A stretch of DNA of 64,000 nucleotides from Gemmatimonadota bacterium (GTDB lineage: Bacteria; Gemmatimonadota; Gemmatimonadetes; Longimicrobiales; Gaopeijiaceae), in the NCBI GenBank assembly GCA_028873815.1, contig JAPPNN010000044.1:19791-83790 (forward strand), read 5' to 3'. The notes beneath the pieces were generated by a model, which had not been told where the DNA came from, ran no database searches, and worked only from the letters and a program-made list of their open reading frames with translations. Position 1 is the stretch's first letter. The number at the start of each line of letters is the position of its first letter. This document shows positions 1-7,639 of the stretch, piece after piece. A program made the position numbers and the translations under genes.

Positions 1-458
1 CGCGCGTCAACGTCAAGACAGACGGCACGCAGGCCGCTGACTTCGCGACGATTTTGTACTACCACGACAAGTACAATTCACGCGGCGACCCGCTGCCCCT
101 GGTGCACTGGCACGAAGCCCGCATGTTCGAGGCCGAGGCGCTGGCCATGCAGGGTGATGTCGCGGGCGCGCTGGGCAAGATCAACGGTCTCCGCATGGCC
201 GCCGGGCTTCCCGAGGTCACCGCGGACGTGGGCGCCGGACAGATCATGGACCTGGTCAAAGAGGAACGTCGTCGCCAGCTGTTCGTATTGGGCGGGCACC
301 GCCTGCACGACATGCTGCGCTTCGACATACCGTTCCTGGGAGAGCCCGGTTCGATCCATCCGAACGGTCTCGACCAGACGGGGGCGGAGTACGGCAACCT
401 GACGTGCTTCCAGCTCCCCGAGGTTGAGGTCAAGGGGAACGAGAACATCAGCAGCTGA
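1..458 (+). CDS. RagB/SusD-like nutrient-binding lipoprotein, C-terminal part
   Basis: The reading frame is open from base 3 and ends at a TGA at 456-458, so the gene starts upstream of the window; a TTG at 54 is internal, not the start. About 151 codons remain. The protein is the C-terminal third of a SusD-type surface lipoprotein, which binds oligomeric nutrients and lids a SusC channel. It aligns closely by eye with the end of the complete SusD at 3551-4915: both share a YxxDKYxSRGDP stretch, a LRxxxGLPE segment and the tail GSIHPNGLDQTGAEYG. Its SusC partner is presumably just upstream, outside the window. A strong hairpin follows the stop. Confidence 0.88.
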   Translation, partial: RVNVKTDGTQAADFATILYYHDKYNSRGDPLPLVHWHEARMFEAEALAMQGDVAGALGKINGLRMAAGLPEVTADVGAGQIMDLVKEERRRQLFVLGGHRLHDMLRFDIPFLGEPGSIHPNGLDQTGAEYGNLTCFQLPEVEVKGNENISS

Positions 459-479
459 ACCGACTGAAGGGAAGGCATT

Positions 480-520
480 GCGGGGCTGCCGCTTGCGTTC
501 TGGCGGCAGCCCCGCTTCTC
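480..520 (+). terminator. Rho-independent-like terminator after first SusD
   Basis: A perfect 13-bp inverted repeat (arms 480-492 and 503-515, loop of 10) lies 22 bases after the SusD stop and is followed by TTCTC. The T-tract is weak. It probably separates the first SusCD unit from the second. Confidence 0.7.
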
Positions 521-570
521 ATATGGCGGGGTGGTGGTAGAGCAACCCAGATGGAGCAAAGGAGAATCCC

Positions 571-3532
571 ATGAGACCCAGAGCGCGTTCAAGCCCGCTG
601 TCTTCCCGTCGATTGCCGCGTGTCGTCGGCGGGATGGCCGGAGTGTTGGCCCTGGCGCTGACCGTCGCGCCACTGGCCGCTCAGAACACCATCACCGGCG
701 CGGTGGTGGACGGGAGCAACCAACGACCCCTTGTCGGCGCGCAGGTCGTGATCGACGGGACCGAACTCGGCGGCCTGACCGACAACCGGGGACGGTTTCT
801 CATCCTGAACGCGCCGGCGGGAACCGTGACGCTCCGCGTCCTCATGATCGGCTACCGGGAGGCGACGGCGCAGGCGAGCGCCGACCAGGCCGTCACGATC
901 GAGCTCCAGGAGACCGCCATCTCGCTTGACGAGATCATCGTCACGGGCACCGTCGGTGAGCAGCAGGCACGGTCGATCGGCAATGCGATCGGCCGCGTCG
1001 ATGCGGCCGTCCTGCAGGAACGGGCGCCGGTTGCGGAAGTGCAGCAACTCCTGTCGGCGACCGTTCCGGGCGTCCGCATCATGAACACAGGCGGGGCCAT
1101 CGGTGAGGGCGGAGTGACCCGCATTCGCGGTGTCGCTTCACTGACCCTCGTTGCCACTCCGATCGTCGTCGTGGATGGCATTCGTGTGAACGGCGCTGAC
1201 GGGGACCCGTCACTCCTCTGCGGCATCGGTGCCGACTGTGGGGATTCGGGCTCCCGGATCAACGACTTCGACCCGGATGAAATCGAGAGCATCGAGGTCA
1301 TCAAGGGACCGGCCGCGGCCACGCTCTACGGGACCGAAGCGTCCAACGGCGTCATCCAGATCATCACCAAGCGCGGCGCGCGGGGAGCACCCCGGGTCAA
1401 CGCGCGGATCCGGCAGGGCGCGTCCTGGATGCCGAATCCCGTGGAACTGGTGCCGCCGACATACTACAAGAACTCCGCGGGCCAGATCGTCGAAGTCAAC
1501 GTCCTCAAGCACGACAAGGAAAACACTTTCGGCCTGCTGGACTGCGACCCCAGCACCCAGACCGGCTGTCAGCCGAACGGGGGCCACGACTGGTTCCGGA
1601 CCGGCCACAACCAGTCCTACGGTGCGGACGTGAGCGGCGGCACGGAGAACGTCACGTACTTCGTGAGCGGTGAATTCGATCGCATGGAGGGACCGGTACC
1701 CTACAACTGGCAGAACACGCTCCGCGGCAGGGCCAATCTGACCTATGCTCCGAGCGACGCCTTCAGGTTCGACTTCAGTCTCGGCGCAAACCGGTCCAAG
1801 ATGGAATCCGCGTCGGCCCAGCAACCCTTGCTGACAGCCGTGATCTGGTCCTGTCCGGCACCCGGCTGTGAGCCCGGGTCGGGCACGCCGCAGGCCCTCG
1901 ATGGGCCTTCGCGCGGCTATATCGCCTATCTTCCCGAGGCCTACCAGGACGAAATTGAGGGTGTCGTCGATATCGACCGGACCACCTACAGTCTCCAGGC
2001 CCACTGGGAACCCAGGGAGTGGCTGGCGCAAAAGATGGTGTTGGGCGGAGATTTCGGCACGCGGACCAACACCGAGCTGTACCTTGCGACGGGCAACCTC
2101 GGCAACTTCTTCAACACGGGCCGAAAGACGGTGGCGAACGAGCGGACCTCGTTCATCACCGCGGACTACCAGGCAAGCAGCGACTGGTCGCCTTTCGAGA
2201 GCATCAGCCTCAGCACGGGAGGCGGTCTTCAGTTCTACTCGAAGAAGACCGAGATCCTGTGGGCGCGAGGTGAGTCTTTCCCGGTCAAATCCCTTGAGAC
2301 CATTCCTTCCGGTTCCACGCGAAGTGCCGACGAGGAATATCTGGAGAACAAGACGTTCGGGGTCTTCCTTCAGGAACAGGTCGGCTTCGGGGACAGGCTC
2401 TACCTGACTGCCGCAGTGCGGGGTGACGACAACTCGGCCTTCGGAAGGAACTTCGATTTCGTCGTTTACCCGAAGTTCTCGGGCTCATATGTGATCAGTG
2501 ACGAAGCGTTTTTTGCCGAAAGCGTGGGCTTCGTGGAACAGCTCAAGCTGCGCGCCGCCTGGGGACAGGCCGGGAAGCAGCCGGATGTGTTTGACGCGCT
2601 GAGGACCTACGAGCCTTCGGTGGGGCCGGGCGGCTCTTCCACCGTCACGCCGGAGAACATCGGCAACGCGGACCTGAAGCCGGAGGTAGGCACCGAGGTC
2701 GAAGTGGGCTTCGATGCCAGCCTCCTGAACGATCGGATAGGGTTGGAGTTCACCTGGTACGACCAGACTACCCAGGACGCGATCGTGTCCGTGCCGGCAA
2801 TCCCCTCGAACGGCTTCCCCGGGGTTCAGTTCCAGAACATCGGGGAAGTGCGGAACAGCGGGATTGAAGTCGGAGTGAATGCGAACGTCTTCAGCGGCGA
2901 GACGCTCAGCCTGGACATCGGCGGGACGTTCTCGACCACCAACAACGAGATTTCGGATCTGGGTGGCCAGCCCGCGGTCGTTCACACGAGCACGTTCGGG
3001 CAGTATCACGTCGAGGGACAGCCCCTGGCAGGGATCTACATGAAGCGCATCGTGAGCGCGACACTCGACGGCAACTCCGCCACGAACGTGATGTGCGAGG
3101 GAGGAACCATTCTTCCCAGTGGCGAGGCGGTCGGCGCTTCGGCGGGCGGCGGTGCACCGGTCCCGTGTGCGGACGCGCCAAACGTCTTTTGGGGACAGCC
3201 TATCCCCGACAAGGAAGGCAGCGCCTACGCCACGGTTTCGGTCGGGTCCAATCTCCAATTGTACGCGCTGGTCGACTACGTAGGCGGACGCACGCTGATC
3301 AGTGGCGATATCGCCGCCCAGCACAGGTTCTTCATCAACTCGAGGGCCATTCTCGAGCGAACACAATCCCTGGACGATCTGGGTTGGCCAGCCGGACAGC
3401 TTCGGGGTCAAGCAGATGGATCCCGAAGTGGCGAACCAGATCGGCGGCGCGACCGCAGGCCTTACCGCCTACAATCAGGAGGGCTGGCCTCAGCTCAGGA
3501 CTGTCACGACCACGTTCAGACTCACATTCTGA
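571..3532 (+). pseudogene. SusC/RagA-type TonB-linked outer membrane transporter, frameshifted near the 3' end
   Basis: Start ATG at 571 follows an AAAGGAGA ribosome site. An N-terminal signal peptide (about residues 1-38) is followed by a carboxypeptidase-regulatory-like domain (about 39-120), a plug with the typical VIKGPAAATLYG motif near residues 246-257, and a long beta-barrel. Frame 1 stays coding-like to about residue 930 (base 3360), then turns into arginine-rich shadow sequence running to 3633, over the next gene. The neighbouring frame continues sensibly from about 3362 and ends in a barrel-type C-terminus (TVTTTFRLTF) with TGA at 3530-3532, 18 bases before the SusD start. One extra base (or two lost) near 3360-3385 explains this. 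Either a sequencing error or a real lesion; the body is intact and unmistakably SusC. Confidence 0.85.
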
Positions 3533-3550
3533 GGGAAAGGAGCAAAGCCA

Positions 3551-4915
3551 ATGACTACGCAGATGAAGAACGCTGCGCGGGGGGCTCGGTTTGGCCTCCT
3601 GGTGACCGGATTGCTTCTGACGGCCGGATGTGACCTCGAAGCGATCCTGGAGGTGGATATTCCCGGTAAGGTCGATGCCGAATCGCTGAGTGATCCGACG
3701 CTTGCCAGCGTCCTGGTGAACTCGGTGGTCGGTGACGTGGAGTGCGCGTGGAGCAACTACGCGGCGGCAGCATCCCACCACTCGGATGAGTGGATTCCGA
3801 CTTCCGGAAACCTCAACATGCGGGAATGGGGGCAGCGGAAGATGGATCCTCAGGCTCTGTCGGGAGGAGTCCTCGCGACAGGTTCCTGTTCGTCCAACTA
3901 CGGTGTCTACACACCACTGCAGACCGGTCGGTTCCAGAATAACGATGTCTTCGACAAACTGGCCGAGTTCGACGCGGGTGACGTGCCCGGCAAGGCTCAG
4001 ATGCAGGGCAGGGTACGGGTATATGGCGGCTGGGCACTCATCGCCCTGGGCGAGGGATTCTGCTCCATGGCGCTGGACGGCGGACCCGAGATGCAGCCCA
4101 ACCAGGTGCTCGAAGTGGCGGTGCAGAACTTCAGCGAAGCCATATCGGGCGCCGGAGACGCGACGCTGGTGACAGGTTCCTATGCCGGTCGGGCCCGTGC
4201 CAAGCTGTACATGGGTGACTGGTCGGGCGCCATCACCGACGCGCAACAGATTCCGGAGGGATTCAAGTTCGGAGCCGACCGCGCCGGCGACCTGGACATA
4301 CGGCAGAATTACCTGCACCGCTGGCTCAACGATACCAACGACGGAATCAGCAAGCACGGATCGGTGGCGGATCACTTCCGCGACCTCACCGTCAACGACG
4401 CCGGGGAACTCACGCAGAACGACGGCATGCCCGATCCCCGGGTGCCGGTTCGCACAATCGGCAACCAGGCGTTCGACTTCTCGACGATCCACTACTTTAC
4501 GGACAAGTACACTTCTCGCGGCGACCCGGCGCCTTTCGCGTCCTGGGAAGGCGCACAGCTCATTATCGCTGAGGCTTCGGCACAGATGGGCGACGTGGCG
4601 ACGGCGGTCGGCATCATCAACGCCCTTCGCGCCAAGTCGGGCCTGCCCGAGTGGGCCGCCGGCGCATCGGCATCGCAGTCGGACGTCATCGACGCGGTGC
4701 TGGCGGAGCGCTCGCGCGAGCTGTTCGTGGAGCAGGCGTGGCGCTTCAATGACATGCTGCGATACCGGGGCTCGGCGCATCAGATTTCGTTCCTGGGCGA
4801 GCCGGGATCGATCCATCCCAACGGACTCGATCAGACGGGAGCCGAATACGGCACCGTGACGTGCTGGGAGTTGCCCCTGGTGGAGACGAACGGGAACGAG
4901 AACATCAACCGGTGA
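3551..4915 (+). CDS. RagB/SusD-family nutrient-binding lipoprotein
   Basis: This 454-residue protein starts at ATG 3551 behind GGGAAAGGAGC. The signal peptide ends in a lipobox (LTAGC, Cys27), so it should be lipid-anchored and, as for the family, surface exposed. The helical TPR-like body carries typical SusD stretches (GRARAKLYMGDWSGA and a C-terminal RELFVEQAWRFNDMLRY). It lies 18 bases after the repaired SusC stop, so the two form an outer-membrane uptake pair. The C-terminus closely matches the truncated SusD at the window start, indicating tandem duplication. The substrate cannot be told from the sequence; no carbohydrate-degrading enzyme sits beside it, so glycan uptake is not assured. 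Confidence 0.93.
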   Translation: MTTQMKNAARGARFGLLVTGLLLTAGCDLEAILEVDIPGKVDAESLSDPTLASVLVNSVVGDVECAWSNYAAAASHHSDEWIPTSGNLNMREWGQRKMDPQALSGGVLATGSCSSNYGVYTPLQTGRFQNNDVFDKLAEFDAGDVPGKAQMQGRVRVYGGWALIALGEGFCSMALDGGPEMQPNQVLEVAVQNFSEAISGAGDATLVTGSYAGRARAKLYMGDWSGAITDAQQIPEGFKFGADRAGDLDIRQNYLHRWLNDTNDGISKHGSVADHFRDLTVNDAGELTQNDGMPDPRVPVRTIGNQAFDFSTIHYFTDKYTSRGDPAPFASWEGAQLIIAEASAQMGDVATAVGIINALRAKSGLPEWAAGASASQSDVIDAVLAERSRELFVEQAWRFNDMLRYRGSAHQISFLGEPGSIHPNGLDQTGAEYGTVTCWELPLVETNGNENINR

Positions 4916-4932
4916 GACCGGCGCCTTAACGG

Positions 4933-5035
4933 CGGTGGCTGCAGGCCAGGCCGGGAGAGGCCGTCTGCGGCCACCGCCGGGCGGCGGAACCGACGAAGTG
5001 CGGGGCGGGTTCGCAGGTGGGCCCGCCCCGGCTTC
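4933..5035. terminator. Two hairpins between convergent SusD and plug genes
   Basis: Two GC-rich dyads fill the 133-base gap between convergent genes. The second has perfect 8-bp arms (5002-5009 and 5022-5029); the first pairs 13 bases with one mismatch around 4933 and 4977. They likely act as terminators in both directions. No U-tract is obvious. Confidence 0.5.
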
Positions 5036-5048
5036 ATTGCCGGCCGGC

Positions 5049-5816
5049 CTACGGGCGCTTGCCCCGCCGCGTCGTGATCAACACGACGCCGTCGGCTGCG
5101 TCGGGTCCGTACTCGGCGCCCGCGGCCGGCCCTTTGAGCACCTCGATCCGCGCGATCGTTCCCGGGTCGATGAGTTCGAGAGCGCCCAGGCCGCCGTCGT
5201 ACCCGAGCGCCTGCACGCGCACGCCGTCGATGAACACCACGGGATGCCGGTTGAAGCTGAAGCTCTTCGCGCCTCGGACACGGAGGTAGTAGCCCATCCC
5301 CACCGCGCCCCCGGTCCGTACCAGGGTGACCCCCGTGACACCGTCCAGCACTTCGCGGACGCCCCGATTCCCCTGCAACTCCTCACCCTCGATGGTGCGG
5401 TCGGGTATGTCGACCTGCCGCCGCATGGCGCGCGCGACGATCTCTTCCAGCACGAAGGCGGGCGCCATCATTTCGAAGTCGCGGAGCACCAGGGCGGGCT
5501 CCCCGACCTCCAGGCGCTCGGCGATCCCGACGTGCTCCGGATGAGTGACACGCAGCACGGACACGCCCAGCGGCACCGAAAGCAGCGCGTACCTTCCGTC
5601 CACATCGGTCTGGTTAACCACGCTGGTGCCCACGACGCGTACGACCGCGCCCGGAATGGGCTCGCCCGTCACGGCTGAGCGCACGACACCCCGAAGCGTT
5701 GCCTTCGTCTGCCCCGCCAACGGCGCCGCGCCAGCCAACAGGGTCGCCACGCAGAGACCGAGCAGCACTCGAGCGCTGCCGGGCGTTCCCATACCAACTG
5801 CCAGTAGACCCTTCAT
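5049..5816 (-). CDS. Barrel-less TonB plug protein with CarboxypepD_reg-like domain
   Basis: ATG at 5816 (MKGLLAVGMGTPG) gives 255 residues with a signal peptide ending near the AGQ at about residue 35. A longer frame upstream lacks coding character. A carboxypeptidase-regulatory-like domain (about 37-115) is followed by a complete TonB receptor plug (about 120-250) with VRGAKSFSFNRHPVVFIDG and IEVLKGPAAGAEYG. The protein stops at GVVLITTRRGKRP, the point where a SusC or TonB receptor would enter its 22-strand barrel. A hairpin follows the TAG and no barrel frame is found downstream, so it is not an obvious truncation. It may interact with a separate barrel or with TonB; this is inference. 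Confidence 0.82.
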   Translation of the reverse strand: MKGLLAVGMGTPGSARVLLGLCVATLLAGAAPLAGQTKATLRGVVRSAVTGEPIPGAVVRVVGTSVVNQTDVDGRYALLSVPLGVSVLRVTHPEHVGIAERLEVGEPALVLRDFEMMAPAFVLEEIVARAMRRQVDIPDRTIEGEELQGNRGVREVLDGVTGVTLVRTGGAVGMGYYLRVRGAKSFSFNRHPVVFIDGVRVQALGYDGGLGALELIDPGTIARIEVLKGPAAGAEYGPDAADGVVLITTRRGKRP

Positions 5817-5829
5817 GTCGAACCCTACG

Positions 5830-5847
5830 CTCGCCTTGAGAGGCGAG
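5830..5847 (-). promoter_or_regulatory. Leader hairpin before the plug gene
   Basis: A perfect 7-bp stem with a 4-base loop (arms 5830-5836 and 5841-5847) sits 14 bases upstream of the plug gene start at 5816. It could shape translation of the leader; no riboswitch class is recognised. Confidence 0.3.
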
Positions 5848-5867
5848 TTACATCCAATCCCTTCCTT

Positions 5868-5909
5868 AATCCGTGAAAACCCGCAAATCAACTGCGGCTT
5901 TTCACGATT
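5868..5909 (-). terminator. Long hairpin downstream of the CubicO-type hydrolase gene
   Basis: Arms 5872-5885 and 5893-5906 pair over 14 bases with one mismatch around a 7-base loop. The stem extends by AAT/ATT after a one-base bulge. It lies about 60 bases past the stop at 5968 and upstream of the plug gene start, so it probably ends the hydrolase transcript. Confidence 0.6.
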
Positions 5910-5967
5910 CAATTCACTGAGACCGTGCCCGCCGAAGATCATGCGCGCCCACCCGGCATCCGTTACA

Positions 5968-7578
5968 TCAAGACCCCGCGCGTTCGAACACGATGTCGGT
6001 GCCGTTCGGCTCGAAGGGGATCGCCACGGATCCCACCACGCCATCGGCGTTCGTCGTAAAGGTCACGAGACCGGTCACCGGCACGATGTTGGGCGGCGAC
6101 GTGATCCGGAAGATGTCGTAGTGGAAGTGCTCCAGGTCGAGTTCGAAGTCCTCGTAGACGATCACCAGTCCGCCGCCCTGCACCTGTATGGCCATGCCGC
6201 CGTACCCGGCGTGCTCGTAGGTGCCCGCGTAGTCGGCCAGCGCATGGCTGGGCTGCGTACCGGAAACGCGCTTCGCCTCCTGCTCGCGTCTCGTCTTTTC
6301 GGCGCGCGCGCGCTGTTCGTCGCGCAGTTCGAGGTTGCGGGCGTTCCAATCCACCGGGTCGAGCCCGAGGAGGCGGTCGTACACGTTGTAGGCGATCATG
6401 ACCGGCACCGGGTTCATGTCCCCGGAGCGGTTGGTGAGCACCATCACGCCGATCTTCTCGCGGGGCAGCCACGACATCGACGAAATGAAGCCGTCGATGC
6501 CGCCGCCGTGGGCGACCATCTTGCGGCCGCGGTAGCTGCTGACGCGCAACCCCAGGCCATAGCTGGCCTGACCCAGTTCCGTGAACTCGGACTCGCCGGG
6601 CATGGCGAACTGCGGCTGCTGCATGCTTGCCGATGTCTCTTCGGAGAGCATACGGTGTCCTTCGAAGACCCCGCCGTCCATGTGGACCTGGATGTAGGCG
6701 AGCATCTCGGTCACGTTCGAGTTGACGGAGCCCGCCGGCCCGACCGCGTCGATGTTGCGGAAGGGGACGCGCGTCAGCGTTTCGTCCCTCAGCAGGTAGG
6801 GAACCGCGTAGTCGCCCGAAGCCGGCGAATCGCGCACCGATGTATTCGATCGCTCCATGCCCAGCGGCGTGAAAATCCGCTGGTCCATCAGATCATCCCA
6901 GTCCTCGCCGGTGATCCTCTCCGTGAGGTAGCCGGCGGTCATGAACATGAGGTTCTGGTACTGGTACCGGCTGCGGAACGAAGCGTTGGGCTCGAGGTAC
7001 CGGAGCTTCGCGAAAATCTCTGCGCGGCTGCCCGTCCGGCCGTACCAGACGTTGTCGTGGCGCGGGAGCCCGGACTGGTGGGTGACGAGGTCCCGGGGGG
7101 TCATCTCGGCGGTGGCGAATTCGTCATGGAGCCGGAAGTCGGGCAGGTAGTCGCGCACGGGCCGGTCCCACTCCAGCTTCCCCTGATCCACCAGCATGCC
7201 CATCAGCGTCACGGTGAATGATTTGCTGTTCGACCCGATGGCCATGGTCGTGTGTTCGGTGACCGGAAGCTCCGCCTCGATGTCCCGATAGCCGAATCCC
7301 CTGGCCAGGAGAACTTCGCCGTCGCGGATCACGCCCACCGCGACACCCGGAATCGTCCAATCCTCCATCACGCCGGTCACGAACGCCTCGAATCCTGCGA
7401 ATGGGTCTTCCGACTGGGCCCGCAGGGAGGTGACGGTCTGGGCGGACCCGGCGGAATGGGCGTCCTGCGCCGTCAGCGTGCACGGTGCGTAAGCCGCGAC
7501 CGGCACCGCCAACAGCATCGCAACGAGCCGGAAACGGGCCCCGCTCCGAATGATTCTCAGCTTGCTGTGGCCGGGCAT
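5968..7578 (-). CDS. Exported serine hydrolase of the beta-lactamase/CubicO family
   Basis: ATG at 7578 is preceded by GAGGAGG at good spacing; the GTG at 7584 overlaps that site and is unlikely. The 536-residue protein has a signal peptide, then a class C beta-lactamase-like domain with the SxxK nucleophile motif SNSK at residues 116-119, a YQN motif near residue 208 and a HGGG motif in the last third. A C-terminal beta-rich extension of about 150 residues resembles DUF3471-type lids. Members hydrolyse esters, amides or D-amino-acid peptides in the periplasm; the substrate is not predictable. The ADOP permease ends 61 bases upstream on the same strand. Confidence 0.9.
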   Translation of the reverse strand: MPGHSKLRIIRSGARFRLVAMLLAVPVAAYAPCTLTAQDAHSAGSAQTVTSLRAQSEDPFAGFEAFVTGVMEDWTIPGVAVGVIRDGEVLLARGFGYRDIEAELPVTEHTTMAIGSNSKSFTVTLMGMLVDQGKLEWDRPVRDYLPDFRLHDEFATAEMTPRDLVTHQSGLPRHDNVWYGRTGSRAEIFAKLRYLEPNASFRSRYQYQNLMFMTAGYLTERITGEDWDDLMDQRIFTPLGMERSNTSVRDSPASGDYAVPYLLRDETLTRVPFRNIDAVGPAGSVNSNVTEMLAYIQVHMDGGVFEGHRMLSEETSASMQQPQFAMPGESEFTELGQASYGLGLRVSSYRGRKMVAHGGGIDGFISSMSWLPREKIGVMVLTNRSGDMNPVPVMIAYNVYDRLLGLDPVDWNARNLELRDEQRARAEKTRREQEAKRVSGTQPSHALADYAGTYEHAGYGGMAIQVQGGGLVIVYEDFELDLEHFHYDIFRITSPPNIVPVTGLVTFTTNADGVVGSVAIPFEPNGTDIVFERAGS

Positions 7579-7639
7579 GCACACCTCCTCGTGCGATCGT
7601 TTCCGTACGAGTGAATGTACCGCCCGTTGCCGCTTCCCG

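Noticed and set aside
3302..3532. Separate small gene inside the SusC 3' end
   Set aside because: Its useful part is the frame-shifted end of SusC, not an independent gene; the first residues are shadow.
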